60,980 bases of DNA from Methylobacter sp. (GTDB lineage Bacteria; Pseudomonadota; Gammaproteobacteria; Methylococcales; Methylomonadaceae), in NCBI GenBank assembly GCA_030699385.1, contig JAUYMY010000034.1, positions 1-60,980 of the forward strand. The letters run 5' to 3'. The notes beneath the pieces were generated by a model. The model was not told where the DNA came from. It ran no database searches and saw only the letters and a list, made by a program, of their open reading frames with translations. The translations under genes were made by a program, and so were the position numbers. This document shows, in pieces, positions 17,851 through 27,820 of this stretch. Within the stretch, counting starts at the first letter, position 1; every line of letters starts with the position of its first letter.

Positions 17851-18018
17851 GCAGCTACTCAGTGAAAAAATAGAACACGGACACCAACAGTAGGCGCTTT
17901 AGGCGACACGGATAGTGCGGATTTACACGGTTTTTTAAAATATGTCGTGCTTTAATCAGCGATTATCCGTTTCATCAGTGTCATCCGTGTTCCATTTAAT
18001 CATTGGCTGAGCAGTTAC
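17851..18018 (-). mobile_element. Miniature element, GTAACT family, copy 3 (inverted)
   Basis: 168 bp, ends gcagctactcagtg and gctgagcagttac. The interior, cggatttacacgg then aatcagcgattatccgttt, is the reverse complement of the copy at 16421. No convincing target duplication (cgactctt versus ccgccttt), so it is probably older. It fills the gap between convergent glcF and speD. Confidence 0.7.
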
Positions 18019-18031
18019 CCGCCTTTTTCAA

Positions 18032-18838
18032 TTAAGACTTAACTTCCTCATAACGCTGACGGTAGTTGTGGCCGTAAAAAATCTCGGTCACTTCCTTATG
18101 CAGTTTGTTTTCTATTTCCGCTTTTTGTTCAGCGGTTAAATCACATTCTTTCTCGAAGAGATAATTTTCCAACTCGGTTTCTTTGAGCATCATTTTGGTG
18201 TGGAAAATATTTTCCTGATACACATTCACGTCAATCATCTGATAACTTTCTTGCGTATCCAGGGCAATATAATCTTGGATAGAGGTGATTTTATGATCGA
18301 TATAATGCTTTCTACCGGAAATATCACGGGTAAAACCGCGCACTTTATAATCCATCGTCACCACATCGGATTCAAAGCTGTGAATCAGATAATTCAGCGC
18401 TTTCAACGGCGAAATGCGGCCGCAAGTAGACACATCAATATCGGCGCGAAAGGTGCTGATGCCGTTATCGGGATGGCTTTCAGGATAAGTATGCACAGTA
18501 ATATGGCTTTTATCCAAATGCGCCAGCACCGTTTCCGGCAACGGGCCGGGCGACTGGCTGTTCATGCTCGGCGGCGGTGGCGCTTCGCCTTCTGAAATCA
18601 GCATGGTAACGCTGGCGCCTTGCGGCTCGTAATCCTGACGGGCAATATTAAGCACCTGCGCACCGATGATTTCAGCGACATCCTTAAGAATCTGAGTCAG
18701 TTTATCGGCATTGTAAGCTTCATCGATATACTCGATATAAGCCTGCTGCTGTTCAGCCGGCGCATAACAGATGTCATATATATTGAAACTGAGCGACTTT
18801 GTTAAATTGTTAAAGCCGTGTAATTGCAATTTATTCAA
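18032..18838 (-). CDS. speD: S-adenosylmethionine decarboxylase proenzyme
   Basis: A 268-residue pyruvoyl enzyme of the Escherichia coli class that supplies decarboxylated AdoMet for spermidine synthesis. The self-cleavage site is Lys110-Ser111 in [15 protein letters not shown], where Ser111 becomes the pyruvoyl group. Downstream [17 protein letters not shown] and [10 protein letters not shown] are typical of the class. Length equals the family norm (264). The start lies 5 bases after the OsmC-like gene stop, forming an operon divergent from crp, the same arrangement as vfr-osmC-speD in Pseudomonas. No spermidine synthase is in the window. Confidence 0.95.
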   Translation of the reverse strand: MNKLQLHGFNNLTKSLSFNIYDICYAPAEQQQAYIEYIDEAYNADKLTQILKDVAEIIGAQVLNIARQDYEPQGASVTMLISEGEAPPPPSMNSQSPGPLPETVLAHLDKSHITVHTYPESHPDNGISTFRADIDVSTCGRISPLKALNYLIHSFESDVVTMDYKVRGFTRDISGRKHYIDHKITSIQDYIALDTQESYQMIDVNVYQENIFHTKMMLKETELENYLFEKECDLTAEQKAEIENKLHKEVTEIFYGHNYRQRYEEVKS

Positions 18839-18843
18839 AATAG

Positions 18844-19260
18844 TTAAACCTCGATAACTTCAAAATCATGGGTGATTTCCACCGCTTTGCTTAGCATGAT
18901 AGACGCAGAACAATATTTTTCTGCGGATAATTTCACCGCCCTTTCAACGGCAGCCGCCTTTAAATCATGGCCGGTGACGATAAAATGCAGATGAATTTTG
19001 CTGAATACGCTCGGAATGGCATCAACCCGTTCGGCGCTAACCTCTGCAACACATTTAACCAAGTCATTTCTGCCTTTTTGCAAAATTTGCACCACATCAA
19101 AAGATGAACAGCCGCCCACACCCAGCAATAGCATCTCCATCGGGCGCATGCCCATATTGCGGCCGCCGTGGTCAGGCGGCCCATCCATCACGACAGCATG
19201 ACCGCTGCCGGTTTCGCCGACAAACATGACGCCATCAACCCATTTGACTGTTACTTGCAT
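18844..19260 (-). CDS. OsmC/Ohr family protein (YhfA-like)
   Basis: A 138-residue OsmC-fold protein. The two family cysteines are present: Cys51 in [11 protein letters not shown] and Cys117 in [10 protein letters not shown]. They form the redox centre in peroxide-reducing members. The pattern and the position beside a crp-like gene match the YhfA branch, whose substrate is unknown. First gene of the osmC-speD operon, with its start about 138 bases from the divergent crp start. Confidence 0.85.
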   Translation of the reverse strand: MQVTVKWVDGVMFVGETGSGHAVVMDGPPDHGGRNMGMRPMEMLLLGVGGCSSFDVVQILQKGRNDLVKCVAEVSAERVDAIPSVFSKIHLHFIVTGHDLKAAAVERAVKLSAEKYCSASIMLSKAVEITHDFEVIEV

Positions 19261-19397
19261 TGTTTTTCCCAGTTAAAAATGACGCATAGAGTAGCATAAA
19301 AACAGGTATTGCCAGAGTGGCAATGTTGATTTTTTTGCTAAAATGCGGCATTGTTAGCCCCTCCTAACACGGCACTGATGACAGATGAAAGACTGCT

Positions 19398-20054
19398 ATG
19401 ACGATTATCGCCCACGAAAACCCTTATAAAGACGCGCTGGAGCATTTCCTACGTTTTTGCCATATAAAAAAATACCCGGCCAAGACCACCATTATCCGTC
19501 CCGGCGATACCGGCGATCGACTGTATTTTATCGTCAGCGGCTCGGTCAGCGTGTGCGTGGAAGAAGCCAATGGCGGGCATGAGTTAATTCTTGCCTACTT
19601 AAATAAAAATGAATTTATCGGCGAAATCGGTATTTTCAAAGCTACTGAAACACGAAAAGTCAGCGTCAAAACACGTAGCGAATGCCATTTGGCCGAAATA
19701 AGTTATGATCGGTTCCGCCAGGTTTTGAGAAAAGAACTGCCCGAACATAGCGCTGATATATTCTTCATGATCGGCGAACAATTATCGTCACGACTATTAA
19801 CCACCAGCCGTAACTTATGCGATCTGGCGTTTATGGATGTGGAAGGGCGCATTGCCCGCACCCTGATGGATTTATGCAAAAGCCCCGACGCGATAACCCA
19901 CCCGGACGGTATGCAACTGCATATCTCCAGACAAGAAATAAGCCGTATGGTCAGCTGCTCAAGAGAAATGGCCGGACGCGTGTTAAAAGAGCTGGAAAAC
20001 AAGAAGCTGATCACCGCACACGGCAAGACTATCGTGGTGTTTGGTACGCGTTAA
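19398..20054 (+). CDS. crp: CRP/Vfr-type cyclic AMP-responsive regulator
   Basis: A 218-residue CRP-family activator. The cyclic nucleotide domain (about 20-130) carries EFIGEIGIF with Glu76 and Arg86, and the hinge helix has TTSRNLCDLAFMD with Thr136-Ser137 in the cAMP-contact positions. The serine that follows the conserved arginine in E. coli CRP is Lys87 here. The helix-turn-helix ISRQEISRMVSCSREMAGRV (177-196) keeps the R-E recognition residues, so CRP-like DNA sites are expected. Divergent from osmC-speD, as for vfr. The changed phosphate contact leaves ligand affinity uncertain. Confidence 0.88.
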   Translation: MTIIAHENPYKDALEHFLRFCHIKKYPAKTTIIRPGDTGDRLYFIVSGSVSVCVEEANGGHELILAYLNKNEFIGEIGIFKATETRKVSVKTRSECHLAEISYDRFRQVLRKELPEHSADIFFMIGEQLSSRLLTTSRNLCDLAFMDVEGRIARTLMDLCKSPDAITHPDGMQLHISRQEISRMVSCSREMAGRVLKELENKKLITAHGKTIVVFGTR

Positions 20055-20057
20055 GCG

Positions 20058-20921
20058 CTATTCTTTTTGATTAACCAAGCCTTCAAGTAATTGGCGCAAT
20101 TTGTGTTGAATCAGGCGGGTGTTTTCAGGCCCCATGCGCAGCATCTGTTTATGTATCGGACTTGATGACTCCAATTGTTGATCAGCGAATTTATAATTAA
20201 GTCCGTGTTTAACCACGGCAATATCACCCTCGATAGTCGGCGCGGCCAGAATAAGCGCCGTCGACTTGCTGAAAATATCCTCTAAGTTGTACTCTTCCGG
20301 GTAACTAAACTCACTAAAAACCTGCAACAATAACGGCCTGAATTTTTTATAAATGTCCAATGCCGCGCGGGTATCCAGCGCATCAATTGCCGCCGCTAAT
20401 TTATCATAACGCCGATAACTTTCACCTGCGATCACCAGCTTTTCATTAGCCTGAACGACTGCAAACGGCTGCTCCAGCTTAACAAAGCGCAAATGTTTTT
20501 CAAGGCGCAAATCCTGAGAAAAATCGTTAGCAATCAGCATATATTTTCTGATCAACTGGTCAGTATTCAACCAGTCGGCAAGTCCGGGCGCAAGCGCCGT
20601 TAGCTCATCGCGAAACAGCCCGTCACTGTGATCAAGCGCCGGCAACACAACCGAGGTCTGTTGCTGCTGAAGCTCGATAATCTCATCAACAATGACATCA
20701 TCTTTCTCATCGAGCGCTTCGCTGAGCAATAAAGCATCAGTTGCCGCCTTATCTTTGGTTATTGCAGGCAACGCCAGCGTTTGTATTTCGGGAGCTATAA
20801 CTACGCCAGCTTGCTGTTGCAGATAAAACCAAGCGCCTCCCGCTAAAGCCAGCACAATAAGCGCCTTAAACATAAAGCCAGAGCTTTTTTTATCGTTAGT
20901 TTTTTGATCGTATCGGCTCAT
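20058..20921 (-). CDS. DUF3014 domain membrane-anchored protein
   Basis: A 287-residue protein with a short basic N terminus, one transmembrane segment (about 22-36) and a large periplasmic domain. The segment LDHSDGLFRDELTAL-GLADWLNTDQLIRKY is characteristic of DUF3014, whose function is unknown. I chose ATG 20921 because a TGAGG ribosome site lies just upstream; a TTG at 20933 is possible. It converges with crp, with only 3 bases between the stop codons. Confidence 0.8.
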   Translation of the reverse strand: MSRYDQKTNDKKSSGFMFKALIVLALAGGAWFYLQQQAGVVIAPEIQTLALPAITKDKAATDALLLSEALDEKDDVIVDEIIELQQQQTSVVLPALDHSDGLFRDELTALAPGLADWLNTDQLIRKYMLIANDFSQDLRLEKHLRFVKLEQPFAVVQANEKLVIAGESYRRYDKLAAAIDALDTRAALDIYKKFRPLLLQVFSEFSYPEEYNLEDIFSKSTALILAAPTIEGDIAVVKHGLNYKFADQQLESSSPIHKQMLRMGPENTRLIQHKLRQLLEGLVNQKE

Positions 20922-20985
20922 AAAAAACCTCAAGACATAGCAATTTATAACAACTGCCGCGACGGGCAGGACTCATGTTAGATTC

Positions 20986-21145
20986 GTAACTACTCAGCGA
21001 AAAAAGAAATAGAACACGAATGGCACTGATCAAACGGATAATCACTGATTAAAAGCACAGCCTATTTTAAAAACCCGTGTAAATCCGTCTTATCCGTGCT
21101 GTCCGTGTTCCATTTAATTGTTTTTAGGGGAAGCTGAGTAGTTAC
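20986..21145 (+). mobile_element. Miniature element, GTAACT family, copy 4 (best preserved)
   Basis: 160 bp with ends gtaactactcagc and gctgagtagttac, exact inverted repeats over 13 bp. Flanks ttagattc (20978-20985) and ttaaattc (21146-21153) match at 7 of 8. It holds no gene and lies between the typA terminator and the DUF3014 gene start, so it may carry or displace the DUF3014 promoter. Confidence 0.85.
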
Positions 21146-21178
21146 TTAAATTCTAAGGAATGGACAGGTAGTGCGGTA

Positions 21179-21208
21179 AAAGATCGGGTTATAACTAACC
21201 CGATCTTT
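21179..21208 (-). terminator. Rho-independent terminator of typA
   Basis: A 13-bp perfect stem (aaagatcgggtta, 4-base loop, taacccgatcttt) 20 bases after the typA stop, followed on the minus strand by a T-run. Confidence 0.8.
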
Positions 21209-21228
21209 ATAGGATTGACAGCTAAAGC

Positions 21229-23040
21229 TTAGTTCTTGGCCGCTCTTTTACGCTCATTTTCAGTCAAGAATTTCTTGCGTAAACGGATTGATTTTGGCGT
21301 GACTTCGACCAACTCATCTTCGGCAATAAACTCCAACGCCTGTTCCAGCGTCATTTTTTGGATTCTGGCCAGCACTAAACTTTCATCGGTACCGGATGCG
21401 CGCACGTTAGTCAGCGGTTTCGGTTTGGTCGGATTAACGGTCAAATCATTGGTACGCGAATGCAAACCCACCAACATGCCTTCATAAACTTCATCGCCAT
21501 TGACCAGCAATAACTCGCCGCGCTCTTGTAAAGGATGCAACGAATAAGTCACCGCTTTACCGGCCACCATGGAAATCATCACGCCACGCGAACGGTTGCC
21601 CACTTCGCCGGGTTTCATCGGGCCGTAATGGTCGAACACATGATAGAGCAAACCGGAACCGGAAGTTGCTGTCATAAATTCAGTTTGAAAACCAATCAAA
21701 CCGCGTGACGGCATCATGTATTCCAAACGAATACGACCTTTGCCGTCCGGCACCATATTGGTCAAATCGCCTTTGCGCTCGCCCAATTTTTCCATGATGG
21801 TACCTTGGTGGATTTCTTCCACTTCGATAGTCACCATTTCAAACGGCTCGCACTTTTTACCGTCGATTTCTTTCAGGATAACCTCAGGACGCGATACACC
21901 CATTTCAAAGCCTTCGCGACGCATGTTTTCAATCAATACCGACAAATGCAACTCGCCACGGCCTGATACTTTAAATTTATCTGGGTCTCCCGTATCTTCA
22001 ACTTTCAGCGCGACGTTATGTTGCAATTCTTTGTCCAAGCGATCGCGAATCTGGCGGGTGGTAACAAACTTGCCTTCGCGGCCTGCAAACGGCGAGTTAT
22101 TGACCTGAAAAGTCATCGTCACCGTCGGCTCATCAACCGTTAACGGCGTCATCACTTCGACCGCATCGGGATGGCAAATCGTATCTGAAATTTCCAGCTT
22201 TTCAATACCGGCAAAGGCAATGATGTCGCCAGCACGCGCTTCTTGCACTTCAACGCGGTCTAAACCGTGAAAACCGTAAACTTGCAGCATACGGCCTTTA
22301 CGCTCAACGCCTTCGCGGTTGACGATGACCAGCGGTTGGTTAGGCTTAATGCTGCCGCGCTGAATCCGGCCAATACCGATTACGCCGGTATAGGTGTTGT
22401 AATCCAGGCTAGTCACCTGCATTTGGAAAGGGCCGTCCATATCAACCGGCGGCGGACTGACTTTAGAGACAATGGTTTCAAACAGCGGCGTCATATCACC
22501 ACCGGTCACGGTGTGTTCCAGACCGGCATAGCCGTTGATGGCCGAGGCAAACACGATAGGAAAATCCAGCTGTTCGTCGGTGGCACCCAAACGATCGAAC
22601 AAGTCGAAAGTTTGATCGACAACCCAGTCAGGACGTGCGCCGGGACGGTCGATTTTATTGATGACGACGATAGGCTTCAGACCCAAAGCAAAGGCTTTTT
22701 GGGTGACAAAACGGGTTTGCGGCATCGGGCCGTCAACCGCATCAACCAACAATAAGACCGAATCGACCATCGATAAAACCCGCTCCACTTCGCCGCCAAA
22801 GTCGGCATGGCCTGGGGTGTCAACGATATTGATATGGTAGCCGTTCCAGTCCAACGCGGTGTTTTTCGCCAAAATGGTGATACCGCGTTCTTTTTCAATA
22901 TCGTTGGAATCCATGATGCGCTCAGTCACTTTCGTGTGAGCGGCAAAGGTGCCGGACTGTTGCAATAATTTGTCCACCAAGGTCGTTTTACCGTGGTCAA
23001 CGTGGGCAATAATTGCAATATTTCTTAATTTTTCGATCAC
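21229..23040 (-). CDS. typA: Translational GTPase TypA/BipA
   Basis: A 603-residue ribosome-associated GTPase needed for stress and cold growth and for 50S assembly. GTPase motifs: G1 AHVDHGKTT (12-20), G3 DTPGHADF, G4 NKIDRP. Elongation-factor-like domains follow, with the C-terminal TypA domain at [18 protein letters not shown]. The tail ends in a basic stretch, [15 protein letters not shown]. Length equals the family (about 607). Followed by a clear terminator; the 180-base gap upstream separates it from the rhodanese gene. Confidence 0.96.
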   Translation of the reverse strand: MIEKLRNIAIIAHVDHGKTTLVDKLLQQSGTFAAHTKVTERIMDSNDIEKERGITILAKNTALDWNGYHINIVDTPGHADFGGEVERVLSMVDSVLLLVDAVDGPMPQTRFVTQKAFALGLKPIVVINKIDRPGARPDWVVDQTFDLFDRLGATDEQLDFPIVFASAINGYAGLEHTVTGGDMTPLFETIVSKVSPPPVDMDGPFQMQVTSLDYNTYTGVIGIGRIQRGSIKPNQPLVIVNREGVERKGRMLQVYGFHGLDRVEVQEARAGDIIAFAGIEKLEISDTICHPDAVEVMTPLTVDEPTVTMTFQVNNSPFAGREGKFVTTRQIRDRLDKELQHNVALKVEDTGDPDKFKVSGRGELHLSVLIENMRREGFEMGVSRPEVILKEIDGKKCEPFEMVTIEVEEIHQGTIMEKLGERKGDLTNMVPDGKGRIRLEYMMPSRGLIGFQTEFMTATSGSGLLYHVFDHYGPMKPGEVGNRSRGVMISMVAGKAVTYSLHPLQERGELLLVNGDEVYEGMLVGLHSRTNDLTVNPTKPKPLTNVRASGTDESLVLARIQKMTLEQALEFIAEDELVEVTPKSIRLRKKFLTENERKRAAKN

Positions 23041-23221
23041 TTTATATGTACTCTAGGTTTAAATAAACAAATGTAGCCTGCGTTGTGCGCCGGCTTTTAA
23101 GCATGAGGCGTGCCGCTGCACGCTAATGGATTAACTGCGGGGGAAGAAAGGACGGCGTACCGTCATCACTGCTGTTTAGATTTTGTTGGACGCACCCTGC
23201 TTGGTCCAAGTTGAAAATGCC

Positions 23222-23614
23222 TTAACTCTGCTCCCAAGGCAAACCTTGAAAACGCCAGCCGCCCAAATTGCCGCGATGTTTGTGCGCATCCAGGGCGCCT
23301 TCAAAACCGTCGACAATATTGATTAACCATTGATAACCTGCAGCTTCCAATGCCTTTGCCGCATCCAGCGAACGTTGTCCGCTACGGCACAGCAATAAAA
23401 CCGGCGCCGCAGGATTAGCTACAACGTGTTTGACGTTAGCAACAAAATGTGGATTAACCTGCCAATCGGGCGCTTCCTTCCAGGGAATCAATAGCGCGCC
23501 CGGAGGATGACCGACAAAAGCATATTCAACGCTGCTTCTTACATCCACCAATACCGCATCGGGATTATTTTGTAACAAATCCCACGCTTGCTGCGGATCT
23601 AAATTTTCTATCAT
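23222..23614 (-). CDS. Rhodanese-like domain protein
   Basis: A 130-residue single-domain sulfurtransferase-type protein. The N-terminal VLVDVRSSVEY motif and the active loop LLCRSGQRS with its persulfide-forming Cys are intact. No signal peptide, so cytoplasmic. Physiological sulfur donor and acceptor are unknown. It precedes typA on the same strand with a 180-base gap. Confidence 0.88.
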   Translation of the reverse strand: MIENLDPQQAWDLLQNNPDAVLVDVRSSVEYAFVGHPPGALLIPWKEAPDWQVNPHFVANVKHVVANPAAPVLLLCRSGQRSLDAAKALEAAGYQWLINIVDGFEGALDAHKHRGNLGGWRFQGLPWEQS

Positions 23615-23796
23615 GTTGTCATCTCTCTGTGCGCCTTAGGCGACATTTTATTGCCACGCCCAAAAGGCGGAAAAAACAGTTTTTGGTCAGCTATTATCGC
23701 ATCCCCTAAGCCACGGTCAAGAAATCGACTCATGACAAGGTCATTAGACCGGTCTGCACGGACTTACCCAATCACAAAAAACCAAGCCGTTAGCGG

Positions 23797-24687
23797 CTAA
23801 ACCCGATGTGCCAGCCATTCCTGCAAAAAATCCATGAAACCTCTGACCTTGGCGGATAAATATTTTCGATGCGGATAGACCGCATGGACATCCAGCGGCG
23901 GCGAGGTGTAATCTTCCAACACAACTTTCAGCCGGCCTTTTTCAATATCCCTACCGACAATATACAGCGGCAGCATCACCAATCCTAAGCCGCTAATGGC
24001 GGCGATGCGGATAGGATCGGCCGCATTGGCCTGCATCCGCCCTGAAACCATGATACCGGTATAACCCGCCTCCCCTTTAAACAGCCATTTATTCCTGGGT
24101 GCGATAGCCCAATTCACCAGACAACTGTGATTTTCCAAATCTTCCGGCGTCTCTGGAATGCCATGACGCGCAAAATAATCGGCCGACCCACAAACCACCA
24201 GCGACGAACTGGCCAGTTTCCGGGCAATCATGCTGGTGTCATCTAGCGCACCCAAGGAAATAGCAATATCAATGCCTTCATCAATCAAATCACCGGGACT
24301 GCTTTGCAAAATCATTTCAATGGTCAAATCGGGATGCAGTTTCAAAAACTCAGACACCGCATGAGAAATATGCGTGGCACCGATCACCGGCGGCGCGCTA
24401 ATCCGTAAAACGCCTCTAGGCTCAGTCTGTAAATGAGTGACGGCGGCTTCCATTTCCTCAACTTCGAGCAACACCTGCTGACAGCGTTCCAAATAAGACG
24501 CGCCCACATCGGTCAGGCTTAAACTGCGCGTGGTGCGATTGAACAAGCGTGTCCCCAACACATTCTCAAGGTGCATAATATGTTTGGTAGTCATGGCTCT
24601 GGAAATATCCAAGTCACGCGCGCCGCCGGCAAAACTTCCGGCCTTGGCCACGCGGACAAAAACATTCATGCTGGTCAATTTATCCAT
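23797..24687 (-). CDS. LysR family transcriptional regulator
   Basis: A 296-residue LysR-type regulator. The N-terminal winged helix MDKLTSMNVFVRVAKAGSFA and the RTTRSLSLTDVG segment (about 51-62) are typical of the subgroup that controls efflux or aldehyde genes. The effector domain follows (about 90-290). No divergent target gene is apparent: the upstream neighbour is the polysaccharide dehydratase on the same strand, ending 94 bases away. Effector unknown. Confidence 0.88.
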   Translation of the reverse strand: MDKLTSMNVFVRVAKAGSFAGGARDLDISRAMTTKHIMHLENVLGTRLFNRTTRSLSLTDVGASYLERCQQVLLEVEEMEAAVTHLQTEPRGVLRISAPPVIGATHISHAVSEFLKLHPDLTIEMILQSSPGDLIDEGIDIAISLGALDDTSMIARKLASSSLVVCGSADYFARHGIPETPEDLENHSCLVNWAIAPRNKWLFKGEAGYTGIMVSGRMQANAADPIRIAAISGLGLVMLPLYIVGRDIEKGRLKVVLEDYTSPPLDVHAVYPHRKYLSAKVRGFMDFLQEWLAHRV

Positions 24688-24781
24688 TCTACAATCCGCC
24701 TATGGGCACAGTTTCAAGCTACATAATAGGGGAAATGGGCTGATTTCTCATTTATTTCACCCGGAAGCACACGAAGAGTGC

Positions 24782-26749
24782 TTATGAAAGTGCGCAACCG
24801 CTACTTTTCCACAACAAATCTTCAATACCGCACTGCGGCGAAAAACCCGCCACCGCATCGATTAAAACAGCCCTAACCTGCGTAAAATCATCGTCTTCAG
24901 TTGCCTTAGCCAAAATTGCCAACATCGGCTCCAGTTCCGCCCACGGAATGACATGCTCTTGCGCACGCATCACCCGTGCATGATCGGTTTTGCACACATT
25001 GTCGCCAATCAACAGCTCCTCGTACAGTTTTTCCCCTGGCCTTAAGCCGGTAAAACTAATCTCGATATCGCCGTCAGGATTCGCGGCATCCCTAATTTCC
25101 AGCCCGCTCAAATGAATCATGCGTTTGGCCAAATCGACAATGCGCACCGGTTCGCCCATATCCAATACAAAAACATCGCCGCCCTGTCCCATTGCCCCCG
25201 CCTGAATAACCAACTGCGCGGCTTCGGGAATGGTCATAAAATAGCGAATCACCCGTTCATCGGTCACCGTGACCGGCCCACCACGGGCAATCTGCTCTTT
25301 AAACAGCGGCACCACCGAACCGGAAGAGCCCAACACATTGCCGAACCGCACCATGGTGAAACGGGTTTTGGCACCGGCGCCCTGCTGCAAAGCCTGTTGT
25401 AAACTAAGCGCCTGTAAAATCAATTCGGCAAATCGCTTGGTTGCGCCCATGGTATTGGTTGGCCTGACTGCCTTATCGGTTGAAATCAACACAAAGGTTT
25501 CCACGCCGCTGTTAATCGCCGCCTGCGCCGCGTACAGCGTGCCAAAAATATTGTTCCAAACCGCCTCGCCGGGATTTTTTTCCACCATCGGCACATGCTT
25601 ATAAGCCGCCGCATGATAAATCGTCTGCACCTTAAAAGCCTTGCACACTTTTTCAATACGCTGGGCATCGACCACCGAACCTAACAGCGGAACCAGCGTT
25701 ATTGGCTGGGCATTATTGAGCTTGCTTAACAGATGCAGCAGGTCTTTTTCCAGCGCATACAATGCAAATTCACTTAACTCAAAAAGAATCAGCGACTTCG
25801 GCTGCAAGCGAACAATTTGCCGGCACAGCTCGGCGCCGATAGAGCCGCCTGCGCCGGTGACCATCACTACCTTATCGGCAATATTGGCATGCAGCAGCGA
25901 TTGATCCGGCGGCACCGCATCACGTCCGAGCAAATCGGCCACATCAATTTCCTGCAGCGCATCGACGGTGACTTTGCCTTGGGCAATATCGGACAAGCCC
26001 GGCATCGACAACACATGAATCGCAAACGGTTCCAGCAAATGAATGATTTCACTTTTGCGCGCCCGAGTTGCCGAGGGCATTGCCAGCAGCACATCGCTCA
26101 CCTGATGGCGTTCTATCAAATAGCGCAACGAGCTGAGCGGATAAATCCTAAGGCCATTCACCTTTTGCCGATGCAGCGATGCATCATCATCAAGAAAAGC
26201 GACCGGCCTGAATTCGCGGCCATGACTTAATGCCGAAGCCAGCTGTACGCCGGCGTTTCCGGCACCGTAAATCACCACATTTTTTTGACTGCGTCTTTTT
26301 AGCGCACGGGCGCCGCCCAGGTTTAAGTAAATTTCACCCAACCACCAACGCGCAAAAAAACGGCTGCCGCCGACCAGCACCATCATGTTCAGCCAATTTA
26401 ACGGCAATACCGTCCGGGGCACGCCTTTAATGCCGGACTCGTACAACACAAAGGCAAATACCAACGCATAAAGCGTCGTCGCCTGAATAATAGTCCATAA
26501 GGCTCTGACTTCCATGTAACGGATAATGGCCCGGTACAAACCTAACTTAACAAAAATCGGCACCGCAATAATCGGCGCCGCTGCAAACAGATACCACTCT
26601 TCGCCTTTAGGGCTATACCATTCTCCCCAACGCAAAGAAAAAGCCGCCCACAACGCGAGCATGGCAAAAAACAGATCGGCACTGATGAGCATAAAGGCTT
26701 TCTTTCGTCGCGAAAGGCCGATAAACCAAGTGTGCGAAGACGTCCACAT
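24782..26749 (-). CDS. wbpM: UDP-sugar 4,6-dehydratase, WbpM/CapD type membrane protein
   Basis: A 655-residue inner-membrane enzyme that dehydrates UDP-GlcNAc to the 4-keto-6-deoxy sugar in O-antigen or capsule synthesis. Four hydrophobic segments occupy about 16-125. A first Rossmann motif (VVIYGAGNAGVQLA) is followed by the catalytic Rossmann domain with TGAGGSIGAELCRQI. The active-site segment STDKAVRPTNTMGATKR has Met-x3-Lys in place of the usual Tyr-x3-Lys, which is the norm for this long subgroup. Located downstream of WbpV- and WbpL-like genes, so product use is probably UDP-QuiNAc formation. The gene symbol follows the Pseudomonas homologue. Confidence 0.85.
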   Translation of the reverse strand: MWTSSHTWFIGLSRRKKAFMLISADLFFAMLALWAAFSLRWGEWYSPKGEEWYLFAAAPIIAVPIFVKLGLYRAIIRYMEVRALWTIIQATTLYALVFAFVLYESGIKGVPRTVLPLNWLNMMVLVGGSRFFARWWLGEIYLNLGGARALKRRSQKNVVIYGAGNAGVQLASALSHGREFRPVAFLDDDASLHRQKVNGLRIYPLSSLRYLIERHQVSDVLLAMPSATRARKSEIIHLLEPFAIHVLSMPGLSDIAQGKVTVDALQEIDVADLLGRDAVPPDQSLLHANIADKVVMVTGAGGSIGAELCRQIVRLQPKSLILFELSEFALYALEKDLLHLLSKLNNAQPITLVPLLGSVVDAQRIEKVCKAFKVQTIYHAAAYKHVPMVEKNPGEAVWNNIFGTLYAAQAAINSGVETFVLISTDKAVRPTNTMGATKRFAELILQALSLQQALQQGAGAKTRFTMVRFGNVLGSSGSVVPLFKEQIARGGPVTVTDERVIRYFMTIPEAAQLVIQAGAMGQGGDVFVLDMGEPVRIVDLAKRMIHLSGLEIRDAANPDGDIEISFTGLRPGEKLYEELLIGDNVCKTDHARVMRAQEHVIPWAELEPMLAILAKATEDDDFTQVRAVLIDAVAGFSPQCGIEDLLWKSSGCALS

Positions 26750-26758
26750 GAATGAGTC

Positions 26759-27808
26759 CTACTTTAATAAATCAATTTCAGAGCGCAAGGCCTGAGCCTG
26801 CCGGTCACCCGCTTGATAACGATAAGCCAGCCACACTAACGGCAAGTATGCGACGATGAATCCGACCAGTCCGTCTATTATCTCCAAGGTTACCAAGCCT
26901 GCGACCGGCGTTAACCACAACACATTAATCGCGCAAACGGCCAAGGTAACCGGGCGATGTGCGCCTAAACAACGGGAGGCATACTGATAAGCATGATTAC
27001 GATGCGCCTGATAAAACTTTTCGCCGCGCACAACACGGCGGCACAAGGTAACGCTGGCATCCACAATAAACACAGCCAGCAAAATCAGCCACACCCACAA
27101 TAATCGCGGTGCCAGCCATGCGGATTGCAACGAAAGCAGTGCCAGCATAATGCCCAGAAAACTACTGCCGGCATCGCCCATAAAAATACGTGCCGGCGGA
27201 AAATTCCAAACTAAAAACCCTAAAACCGCAGCGGCCAACAATAAAGGCAGCAGCCAAGCGTTTGAATTCGGCACCGCCAGCTCTATCCAAAGAGCAGCAC
27301 TCGAACAAACCGTAATTGCCTCAACACCGGCAAGACCGTCAATACCATCCATGAAGTTATACAGATTAAGCAGCCATACCAGATAAAACGCCGCGCCGAC
27401 ACCGCCCAGCCAGCCCAAATCCAGCACAGCGCCAAAAGCAATCAGCGGCGGCAATCCGCCCAGCCAATAAAGCCCCCAAACTGCCGCCGCAAAATGAACC
27501 AGCAAGCGCCAGCGCGCCGCAATATGGCCGTGGTCATCGAGAAAACCAGTGAGTGCAACAACGCCGCCCGCACCCAATAAAGCCAGGTACGAAGGATTAG
27601 AAAGCCAACCGATACGGTTTAACACCAACAACATTGCCAGAAATGACAGCACAATAGCGACGCCACCGCCGCGCGGCGTCGGTAGTGAATGCGAACTGCG
27701 TTCATTAGGTATATCGATTAAATTCTGCGCCAGCGCGTAGCGGCGCAAAAAACCGGTGAGCGCCCAAGACGCAACAAAGGCCAGCAAAAAAAACCAACTA
27801 ATCATCAC
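26759..27808 (-). CDS. wbpL: Undecaprenyl-phosphate sugar-1-phosphate transferase, WbpL/WecA type
   Basis: A 349-residue polytopic protein of the MraY/WecA family that attaches the first sugar phosphate to the lipid carrier. About ten hydrophobic segments are seen. Signature loops NFMDGIDGLAG and FMGDAGSSFLG carry the Asp residues for Mg2+ and catalysis, and HRNHAYQ lies in the last cytoplasmic loop. Ends 9 bases before the wbpM start and begins 12 bases after the wbpV-like stop: one operon. Sugar specificity (QuiNAc, FucNAc or GlcNAc) cannot be read from sequence. Confidence 0.87.
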   Translation of the reverse strand: MMISWFFLLAFVASWALTGFLRRYALAQNLIDIPNERSSHSLPTPRGGGVAIVLSFLAMLLVLNRIGWLSNPSYLALLGAGGVVALTGFLDDHGHIAARWRLLVHFAAAVWGLYWLGGLPPLIAFGAVLDLGWLGGVGAAFYLVWLLNLYNFMDGIDGLAGVEAITVCSSAALWIELAVPNSNAWLLPLLLAAAVLGFLVWNFPPARIFMGDAGSSFLGIMLALLSLQSAWLAPRLLWVWLILLAVFIVDASVTLCRRVVRGEKFYQAHRNHAYQYASRCLGAHRPVTLAVCAINVLWLTPVAGLVTLEIIDGLVGFIVAYLPLVWLAYRYQAGDRQAQALRSEIDLLK

Positions 27809-27820
27809 TATAACCTGGGA

